Origin: Lachnospiraceae bacterium UBA1753
GTDB taxonomy: Bacteria > Bacillota > Clostridia > Lachnospirales > Lachnospiraceae
Direction of reading: 5' to 3'
Assembly: GCA_002317595.1 (NCBI GenBank)
Contig: DCHL01000043.1
Span: 13,467-41,099 of the forward strand
DNA length: 27,633 bases
In this document: positions 17,027 to 23,127 of the stretch, in pieces
How positions within the stretch are numbered: the first letter of the stretch is position 1
How the letters are laid out: each line of letters opens with the position of its first letter
Program-made: the position numbers and the translations under genes
The notes under the pieces: model-generated
Seen by the model: the letters and a program-made list of their open reading frames with translations, nothing else
Told to the model about the DNA's origin: nothing
Databases searched by the model: none

Positions 17027-18028
17027 ATGAAAGAAAAGACAGTCGACATCATAATACCGACCTACAAGCCTGATAAGAGGTTCTTTTCACTGATTGAGTC
17101 GCTTGAGAACCAGACAGTGAAGCCAACCAAGATCATTCTGATGAACACTGAGGAAAAATATCTCAGCAACCTTCTTTATGGCACAAATTTCAAGGAGAAA
17201 TTTGGCAATGTGGTAGTCAGGAATGTGTCCAAGAAGGAGTTCAACCACGGCCGTACGAGGAATCAGGGAGTGAAGCAGTCGACTGCGGATATATGCGTTC
17301 TCATGACACAGGATGCGTTCCCTGATGACGACAGGCTTATTGAGAAGCTTATTGAGCCTCTTGAGGATGACAGCGTTGCCGTTGCCTACGCAAGGCAGCT
17401 GCCAGCGAGGGATGCATCGCCCATCGAGATTTTTTCACGGTCATTTAACTATCCTGATGTGGACAGGCTTAAGGGGAAGGAAGACCTTGAGGAGCTTGGA
17501 ATTAAGACGTACTTCTGCTCGGACGTGTGCGCGGCCTACAACAGGAAGACCTTCCGGGAATTGGGTGGATTTATTGACTTTACGATATTCAACGAGGACA
17601 TGCTCTACGCCGCCAAGGCAATCAATTCAGGTTACAGGGTGGCATACGCTTCGAAGGCAAGGGTAATCCACTCACACAATTACAGCGGAAGGCAGCAGTT
17701 CAGGCGAAACTTTGATTTGGGAGTATCCCAGGCTGACCACCCGGAGGTATTTGGCGACATAAAGAGCGAGGGTGAGGGCATAAAAATGGTCAAGCAAACA
17801 GTCGTTTACCTCGCCGAACAAAAAAAGATATATCTTGTTCCGTATCTGTTTTATCTGAGTGCCTGCAAGCTCCTGGGATACAGATTAGGGAAAAAATATA
17901 AAACACTTTCTCATAACAGGATTCTTAAGTGTACCTCGAATCCTGAATACTGGAGCAGATACTGGGATAAGAACCTGGTACCCGAGAATGTATATGCAGG
18001 CTACGGTAAGAACGAGGAAGGCCTATAA
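17027..18028 (+). CDS. Glycosyltransferase family 2 protein, rhamnosyltransferase-like
   Basis: The protein has 333 residues and begins 'KTVDIIIPTYKPDKRF', the normal GT2 start. The motif 'KKEFNHGRTRNQGVKQS' (about 67-83) is typical of RfbN/RgpB-type rhamnosyltransferases, and the metal-binding position reads 'LMTQDAFPDDD'. Further support is 'FCSDVCAAYNRKTFRELGGF' around 163-182 and 'FNEDMLYAAKAINSGYRVAY'. No Shine-Dalgarno sequence lies in the usual window; the space is taken by the terminator hairpin of the gene before. It is probably the last glycosyltransferase of the surface-glycan locus. Rhamnose as donor is inferred from the EFNHGRTRN-type motif. Confidence 0.87.
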   Translation: MKEKTVDIIIPTYKPDKRFFSLIESLENQTVKPTKIILMNTEEKYLSNLLYGTNFKEKFGNVVVRNVSKKEFNHGRTRNQGVKQSTADICVLMTQDAFPDDDRLIEKLIEPLEDDSVAVAYARQLPARDASPIEIFSRSFNYPDVDRLKGKEDLEELGIKTYFCSDVCAAYNRKTFRELGGFIDFTIFNEDMLYAAKAINSGYRVAYASKARVIHSHNYSGRQQFRRNFDLGVSQADHPEVFGDIKSEGEGIKMVKQTVVYLAEQKKIYLVPYLFYLSACKLLGYRLGKKYKTLSHNRILKCTSNPEYWSRYWDKNLVPENVYAGYGKNEEGL

Positions 18029-18043
18029 GCAGTTGCTTCTATT

Positions 18044-18120
18044 GAGAGGCGAGATATTGAGCGAGATGATATCAGTTCGATCTATGAGAGGGGAGATATT
18101 GAGCGAGATGATATCAGTTC
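18044..18120. repeat. Two copies of a 35-bp direct repeat (42-bp period) in the glmS leader
   Basis: Copies at 18044-18078 and 18086-18120 differ at one base. Each contains GAGATATTGAGCGAGATGAT followed by ATCAGTTC. They fill most of the 137 bases between the rhamnosyltransferase-like gene and glmS. Inside each copy GATAT and ATATC can pair as a weak stem. No conserved glmS ribozyme core is recognisable. Confidence 0.8.
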
Positions 18121-18165
18121 TCTCCCTAAGGCGAAGATTATTGAAGAGATAGAAGGAGATTCTCT

Positions 18166-19992
18166 ATGTGTGGAATAGTTGGATATATTGGTAAGAAGCA
18201 GGCGGCACCCATCATACTTGATGGTCTTGCAAAGCTTGAATACAGAGGATACGACTCAGCTGGAATGGCTATTTTTGATGGTGAGTCCATCAAGATGATG
18301 AAGTCTGCAGGAAGACTTCAGGCACTTGTCGACCTGAGCCACGGAGGTGACCTGCTTCCGGGAACTGCTGGAATCGGCCATACAAGATGGGCTACCCATG
18401 GAAAGCCCTCTGACCTAAATGCGCATCCCCACTTTAATACCAGAGGCACTATTTCGATTGTGCACAATGGAATCATTGAGAATTATCAGGCGCTTAAGCT
18501 CATGCTTGAGGCTAAGGGATACGTGTTCCAGTCGGAGACTGATACTGAGGTAGTTGCTCAGCTTCTTGATTTTTACTACAGGGGCAACCCAATGGAGGCA
18601 GTAACCAAGGTAATGCACCGTGTTGAGGGTTCATATGCTCTCGGAATTATGTTTTCTGACCATCCCGATGAGATTTACGCTGTAAGGAAGTCGAGTCCTC
18701 TTATTGTGGGTCAGTCTGAGGAGGGCTGCTTTATCGCTTCAGATGTACCTGCCATCCTCAAGTACACAAGAACTGTCTTCTATACAGATGATCAGGAAAT
18801 CGTAAAGCTTACTGCGGACGGAATCGAGTTTTTCACTGTTGATGAGGAAAAAATTGAGAAGGAAGCAGTTACCATTGAGTGGGATGCCAATGCGGCTGAG
18901 AAGGGCGGATATGAGCACTTCTTGCTTAAGGAGATTTACGAGCAGCCTGAGACTGTAGACAAGACACTTAGTCCAAGACTCAAGGACGGAAGGATTGTCA
19001 TTGAAGAGCTGGGGCTGACAGATGAGGAAATCAAGGCACTTCGCAAGATTTACATTGTTGCATGTGGTTCTGCTTATCATGTCGGTATCACTTCGAAGTA
19101 TATTATCGAGGAGATGGCACGCATCCCTGTTGAGGTTGACGTGGCATCAGAGTTCAGATATAGGAATCCCATCCTCATGGAGGGCGATCTGGTTATTGTA
19201 ATCAGCCAGTCAGGTGAGACCGCCGATACGCTTGAGGGACTTAGGATTTCAAAGAGACTTGGCTGCAAGGTTCTTGGAATTGTCAATGTTGTGGGTTCGT
19301 CAATTGCGCGTGAGGCCGATAATGTAATGTATACCTGGGCCGGTCCTGAGATTTCAGTTGCAACGACAAAGGCATATTCAGCACAGCTTATTAATATGTA
19401 TCTTCTTGCAATCAAGCTTGCGACAGTACGTGGTGCTATTTCTGATGCAAAGGCGGCAGCCTTTATCAAGGAACTTAACAAGCTTCCTGAGCAGATTGAG
19501 CTGCTCATGGGATGCAAGGAGAGAATGCAGAAGTTTGCCAACAGATATGTTGGTGCACAGGACATCTACTTTATTGGAAGAGGCATTGATTATGCAATTT
19601 CCCTTGAGGGCTCACTCAAGCTGAAGGAGCTTTCATATGTCCACTCAGAGGCGTACCCTGCAGGCGAGCTGAAGCACGGTCCAATCTCCCTTATTGATAA
19701 GGGTACCCTTGTTGTAGCCGTCCTGACTCAGGAGGAACTCTACCAGAAGACCATCAGCAACATTGTTGAGGTTAAGAGCCGTGGTGCTTTTGTCATGGCA
19801 GTGACAACCGTTGGAAATGAAGAAATCGAGAAGGTTGCGGACTATGTGGTATACATTCCTCAGACCGACAAGTTCTTCACCGATTCACTGGCTATCGTAC
19901 CGCTCCAGTTCTTCAGTTACTATGTAGCCGTTGGCAAGGGCTGCGATGTTGACAAGCCGAGGAACCTTGCCAAGTCTGTAACGGTTGAGTAA
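18166..19992 (+). CDS. glmS: Glutamine--fructose-6-phosphate aminotransferase (isomerizing)
   Basis: The protein has 608 residues, the standard length, with AAGGAG seven bases before the ATG. The N-terminal glutaminase domain starts 'MCGIVGYIG' with the catalytic Cys2 and has 'LEYRGYDSAG', 'GIGHTRWATHG' and 'VHNGIIENY'. Two SIS (sugar isomerase) domains follow, with 'ACGSAYHVG', 'ISQSGETADT', 'GRGIDYAISLEGSLKLKE' and 'AYPAGELKHGPISLI'. The C-terminal 'PRNLAKSVTVE' carries the conserved lysine. It makes glucosamine-6-phosphate from fructose-6-phosphate and glutamine, the first step to UDP-GlcNAc for wall and surface glycans. It is separated from its neighbours by repeat-rich gaps and may be transcribed apart from the glycan operon. 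Confidence 0.98.
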   Translation: MCGIVGYIGKKQAAPIILDGLAKLEYRGYDSAGMAIFDGESIKMMKSAGRLQALVDLSHGGDLLPGTAGIGHTRWATHGKPSDLNAHPHFNTRGTISIVHNGIIENYQALKLMLEAKGYVFQSETDTEVVAQLLDFYYRGNPMEAVTKVMHRVEGSYALGIMFSDHPDEIYAVRKSSPLIVGQSEEGCFIASDVPAILKYTRTVFYTDDQEIVKLTADGIEFFTVDEEKIEKEAVTIEWDANAAEKGGYEHFLLKEIYEQPETVDKTLSPRLKDGRIVIEELGLTDEEIKALRKIYIVACGSAYHVGITSKYIIEEMARIPVEVDVASEFRYRNPILMEGDLVIVISQSGETADTLEGLRISKRLGCKVLGIVNVVGSSIAREADNVMYTWAGPEISVATTKAYSAQLINMYLLAIKLATVRGAISDAKAAAFIKELNKLPEQIELLMGCKERMQKFANRYVGAQDIYFIGRGIDYAISLEGSLKLKELSYVHSEAYPAGELKHGPISLIDKGTLVVAVLTQEELYQKTISNIVEVKSRGAFVMAVTTVGNEEIEKVADYVVYIPQTDKFFTDSLAIVPLQFFSYYVAVGKGCDVDKPRNLAKSVTVE

Positions 19993-20165
19993 GATGGGCG
20001 GAGCATATGGGCTCACTATATTTCAAAGATTGATTGAGTATTTTAGCTCGCCAAATTTCAAAGATTGACGGAGCATATGGGATACTTGATTTCTGAGATG
20101 GGCGGAGTATTTTGGTTACTAAATATCTGAGATGGGCGGAGCATTTTGGGCTCATGGGTGTAATA
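19992..20165. repeat. Five direct repeats of 34-35 bp just after glmS
   Basis: Units begin at 19992, 20027, 20062, 20096 and 20130 with the recurring head AGATGGGCGGAGCATATGGG and variants (AGATTGATTGAGTATTTTAG, AGATTGACGGAGCATATGGG). Each unit ends in an A/T-rich tail such as ATTTCA or TATCTG. The block starts at the glmS stop codon and runs into the first phased motif array. I see no gene in it. Confidence 0.8.
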
Positions 20166-20508
20166 CAAGGAATAATTTCCAATTTTACACCGTCCCAGTT
20201 GATGCCGATTCTGAGAAGTGGTGTAATCTCAATGAATTCGTGCTGTGTTACACCATTTTCTTCAAGATACTTGTGCGGAAATGGTGGAATATTGGGAATA
20301 TCGTGGTTTGTTACACCGTTTCTCCGATACCAGAATTGAAAAGTGGTGGAAAACAGGGCAACAAGGCGGAAATTTACACATATTTTAGAGAACGAAATGG
20401 TGGAATAATGTCACGAGGAGTGTCTTATTCCACCTTTTTTTGATTACAGACCTTTTGAGTGCTCTCAACATGTGGTGGAATACTTGAAGTTAGATTTAGA
20501 ATTCCACC
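20157..20508. repeat. Phased array of alternating inverted 8-bp motifs (GGTGKAAT / ATTMCACC)
   Basis: Forward motifs start at 20157, 20220, 20283, 20345, 20399 and 20474. Reverse-complement motifs start at 20184, 20247, 20310, 20373, 20427 and 20501. The orientation alternates strictly. Start-to-start steps are 27, 36, 27, 36, 27, 35, 28, 26, 28, 47 and 27 bases. The bases between motifs are not conserved. In pairs 1 and 2 the arms read GGTGT/ACACC, and in pairs 5 and 6 GGTGG/CCACC, so the fifth base changes together in both arms; pairs 3 and 4 are mixed. No gene is visible here. Confidence 0.85.
20399..20441 (+). terminator. Intrinsic terminator formed by pair 5 of the first array
   Basis: GGTGGAATAA (20399-20408) and TTATTCCACC (20425-20434) form a perfect ten-base-pair stem, directly followed by seven T residues (20435-20441). 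The 16-base loop has a small inner CAC/GTG pair. Only this pair of the array has a full T tract. It could end transcription coming from glmS, some 400 bases upstream. Confidence 0.75.
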
Positions 20509-20591
20509 CTACTATTAAGCGAAGTCCTATTTTGATTAGAGTATCGTTTCAAAAAGAAAGCAAGGTTACAAATTAAAGGTCACACTTTTGT

Positions 20592-20620
20592 TCACAAATG
20601 AACACAAATTGTACACAAAC
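20592..20620 (+). promoter_or_regulatory. Three helically spaced CACAAA direct repeats upstream of the htrA-like gene
   Basis: CACAAA occurs at 20593, 20603 and 20614, a spacing of 10 and 11 bases, about 100 bases before the htrA start. Direct repeats at one helical turn are typical of OmpR-type response regulator sites, and HtrA genes in Firmicutes are often controlled by such systems (CssRS, CiaRH). TTGTTA at 20623-20628 could be a -35 element, but no convincing -10 lies at 17 bases. The regulator is not known. Confidence 0.35.
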
Positions 20621-20714
20621 CGTTGTTAACATACGAAACATCAAAAGAAATTACTGGTTTGTTGAAGGGGAGAAAACAACATTTAGATACATGTAAAATG
20701 AGGAGGAAATAGTC

Positions 20715-22400
20715 ATGTATGAAGATTTTGAATTAACTGGTGGTACACCAGCTGAAGGCAATAGTTCGAATAAAACAGAGCCAAGTGAAGTCACACCGGT
20801 AGCTGCTGAAGTCACACTGGCAGCTGCTGAAGTCACATCGGAAGTGGTTGATGATAGTGCGACAACAACGGATGCAGGTGTAGGAGAGAATGTATCGCAT
20901 ACAGCATCTTCAGGAAATGCAACGAATACAACTCCTGCAGCACATGCTGCCAATACAGCATATACGGCACCTGCTGCACATACCGTCAATGCAGCAAATA
21001 CAGGATATGGATACAGGCAGCCTGGTGAGACGAACAGGGTGAACATGAACCATATTCCCGAGGAACCCAAGAAGAAACCAAAGAAAAAGGGTGGATTCTT
21101 TAAGAAGTTCCTGATCTGTGCAGCTCTTGGTATAGTATTTGGCGTGTTCTTTGGTGCGGCAATCGTTGGAGTGAAGTTCATTGCAGATAAGGTTAATGTA
21201 TCCTTTAGCTCCGATTTTAAGGTTGGTGATAATAAGGATGCGGAGGATACCGTAGATAAAATTATCGAGGATGCTGAAAGTGCCTTTGATGAGATGATTC
21301 CTGATAAGAAAGGGGATAAGGACAAGGATGCAGATATCGCACCCCCTTCAGAAGAGAAGAAGGTTAAGCCGTCAGAGAATGATGATATTTCTGATAAGCT
21401 GGTAACCGGTCCTCTTGATGTATCAGGAGTAGTTGAGAAGTGCATGCCTTCAATAGTTGCCATCACCAATAAGTACACTGAGACATATCAGTCAATCTGG
21501 GGTGAGCGCGGCGAGATTCAGAACGAGGCAAGTGGTTCGGGAATCATTGTAGGCCAGAACGAAGAGGAGCTTCTGATTGTAACTAACAGTCATGTAATTT
21601 CAGATGCGGATGAGCTTACAGTACAGTTTGTTGACGGAGAATCCTACGATGCAGAGATCAAGGGCTCGAATTCAAATGAAGACCTTGCTATCATTGCAGT
21701 AAAGCTCACAGATATGTCAGATGACACACTTGATGAAATCAGTATTGCGGAGCTTGGAGATTCGGATTCCCTTAAAGTAGGTGAGCCTGCTATCGCAATT
21801 GGAAACTCTCTCGGATACGGTCAGTCAGTAACAAGTGGTATCATCAGTGCTCTTAATCGTGACTTTGAATATGAGAATGGTTCCAAGAAGGTCATCCAGA
21901 CAGATGCGGCAATCAATCCTGGCAACTCAGGTGGAGCGCTTCTTAATATAAAGGGTGAAGTAATCGGAATTAATGAGGCTAAGTATTCTTCGACATCAGT
22001 AGAGGGTGTTGGGTATGCAATCCCTATCTCGATTGCAAAGCCTATTATCGATAATCTTGTCACCAAGACAACCAGATCAAAGGTTGATGAGAAGGATGCA
22101 GCTTTCCTTGGAATTGGCGGCGTTGATGTAACTGACAGTGTGGCTTCAATGTACGGAATGCCTGTGGGTATATACATCAACCAGGTTACTGAGGGTTCAG
22201 CAGCTGAGTCGGCAGGACTCATAAAGGGTGATGTAATCACAACCTTCGATGGTGAGACGGTTTCTTCCATGGCGGAACTCAAGAAGACCATGGAGTATTA
22301 TTCGGCAGGTACAGAGGTTGAGATTGAAGTCCAGCGTCTCGGAGAGGATGGATACGAAGAACTGACAATTCCTGTAATTCTCGGCAAGAGAGAAAGCTAA
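20715..22400 (+). CDS. HtrA/DegP-like membrane-anchored serine protease with one PDZ domain
   Basis: The protein has 561 residues, with GAGGAGG a few bases upstream of the ATG. Residues 1-115 are a low-complexity cytoplasmic head rich in Ala, Thr and Asn, ending in a basic patch (KKKPKKK). One membrane helix follows at about 130-155, then an acidic linker. The trypsin-like domain has His293 (VTNSHVIS), Asp323 (NSNEDLAII) and Ser405 (NPGNSGGALLN), so the triad is complete. A PDZ domain runs from about 463 (FLGIGGVDVTD) with 'GSAAESAGLIKGDVITTFDG'. It degrades or manages misfolded exported proteins at the outer face of the membrane. The head is much longer than in typical relatives. A terminator follows the stop. 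Confidence 0.93.
   Translation: MYEDFELTGGTPAEGNSSNKTEPSEVTPVAAEVTLAAAEVTSEVVDDSATTTDAGVGENVSHTASSGNATNTTPAAHAANTAYTAPAAHTVNAANTGYGYRQPGETNRVNMNHIPEEPKKKPKKKGGFFKKFLICAALGIVFGVFFGAAIVGVKFIADKVNVSFSSDFKVGDNKDAEDTVDKIIEDAESAFDEMIPDKKGDKDKDADIAPPSEEKKVKPSENDDISDKLVTGPLDVSGVVEKCMPSIVAITNKYTETYQSIWGERGEIQNEASGSGIIVGQNEEELLIVTNSHVISDADELTVQFVDGESYDAEIKGSNSNEDLAIIAVKLTDMSDDTLDEISIAELGDSDSLKVGEPAIAIGNSLGYGQSVTSGIISALNRDFEYENGSKKVIQTDAAINPGNSGGALLNIKGEVIGINEAKYSSTSVEGVGYAIPISIAKPIIDNLVTKTTRSKVDEKDAAFLGIGGVDVTDSVASMYGMPVGIYINQVTEGSAAESAGLIKGDVITTFDGETVSSMAELKKTMEYYSAGTEVEIEVQRLGEDGYEELTIPVILGKRES
20787..20844 (+). repeat. In-frame 21-bp repeat in the htrA-like N-terminal head
   Basis: Units starting at 20787, 20808 and 20829 (the third incomplete) encode EVTPVAA, EVTLAAA and EVTSE. 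GAAGTCACA begins each unit. A second, looser repeat just downstream encodes PAAHAANTAYTA and PAAHTVNAANT. Both keep the frame and lie in the cytoplasmic low-complexity head. Confidence 0.8.
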
Positions 22401-22424
22401 TTACTGAATATTGTATTTTCAGTG

Positions 22425-22457
22425 GCCGTCACACTTTCGGGTGTGGCGGCTTTTTTG
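22425..22457 (+). terminator. Intrinsic terminator of the htrA-like gene
   Basis: GCCGTCACAC (22425-22434) pairs with GTGTGGCGGC (22441-22450) over ten positions with one T-G wobble and a six-base loop, directly followed by TTTTTT. It lies 24 bases after the stop codon. Confidence 0.92.
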
Positions 22458-22481
22458 TTTGTGCACCACGGGGTTGAGAAA

Positions 22482-22573
22482 GAGTGGTTTAGGGTGCTGG
22501 AGAAGAGTGGTTTAGGGTGCTGGAGAAGAGTGGTTTAGGGTGGTGGAGAAGTGCGTTTTTGGGTGCTGGAAAT
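22482..22573. repeat. 23-bp direct repeat, three full copies plus one partial, after the htrA terminator
   Basis: Copies start at 22482, 22505 and 22528, with a worn fourth from 22551. The shared core is GAGTGGTTTAGGGTGCTGG followed by AGAA. The first two copies are identical and the third differs at one base. The block lies between the terminator and the second phased motif array. No gene is visible. Confidence 0.85.
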
Positions 22574-22579
22574 GATTAT

Positions 22580-22987
22580 TATGGCTTGGAGCAAAGAAAT
22601 AACAAACGCCTATATGCCTGGGCCCGCGGGGATTCTTGGGAATGAGAAAAAGGGCGGAAATATAGGCTCGGAGGGGAATAATGCGTTGAGCCGATACTGA
22701 GATTAAGAGGATTGTATAGGCTCGTACCGATTATGGTATAGATAGCCAATACTGGAAGAACCTCTGGTATATTGGCTGTCATGGATAATTTCGGATGAGC
22801 CAATATTTGCTGAAAAAGTAATATTAAGTTGAGATATAGGCTCGAAAAGCATATGCAACCGGAGCCAATAACAGTAAGAAATTTGAAGTATAGGCTTGGA
22901 GCAAAATATGGAGGGAGCCTATACATCAGGATGAAACGGATAAAAATGATGTATTGGCGTAATCGTCTAAAAGAACGAGAGCCGATA
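22580..22987. repeat. Phased array of alternating inverted 9-bp motifs (TATWGGCTC / GAGCCNATA)
   Basis: Forward motifs start at 22661, 22715, 22770, 22835, 22889 and 22952. Reverse motifs start at 22688, 22743, 22797, 22862, 22915 and 22979. A weaker pair lies at 22580 and 22606. The steps are 27, 27, 28, 27, 27, 38, 27, 27, 26, 37 and 27 bases. Each forward/reverse pair forms a 35-37 base unit with complementary ends and an unconserved middle. Pairs at 22770 (TATTGGCT/AGCCAATA) and 22889 (TATAGGCT/AGCCTATA) are perfect although their sequences differ. The reverse motif is often followed by CTG. Stops in all likely frames argue against a gene. Confidence 0.85.
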
Positions 22988-23127
22988 CTGGCAAAGTATA
23001 AGCATAAGAATCAGACATTCATGAAAAGCAACATGAGACATATGCATAGAAAAAGTGTGTTGGCAAAATCGACAGGCGTGTCTAAAATAGTAATCGAAAC
23101 ATATAAGCAAGGGGTAGAGGTGGAAAA

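Noticed and set aside
18029..18165. glmS ribozyme
   Set aside because: None of the conserved core segments of the ribozyme can be recognised by eye; a covariance search would be needed to exclude a divergent form.
20157..20508. CRISPR array
   Set aside because: There is no fixed repeat of 24 bases or more with uniform spacers. The conserved parts are only 8 bases, alternate in orientation, and no cas genes lie in the window.
20651..21478. 275-residue reverse-strand frame opposite the htrA-like gene
   Set aside because: It is the shadow of the low-complexity head and protease domain; the + strand frame has clear catalytic motifs and a ribosome binding site.
22579..23127. REP/BIME or MITE insertion
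   Set aside because: The units have variable interiors and no target duplications or terminal repeats around the whole block are visible; family membership cannot be supported.
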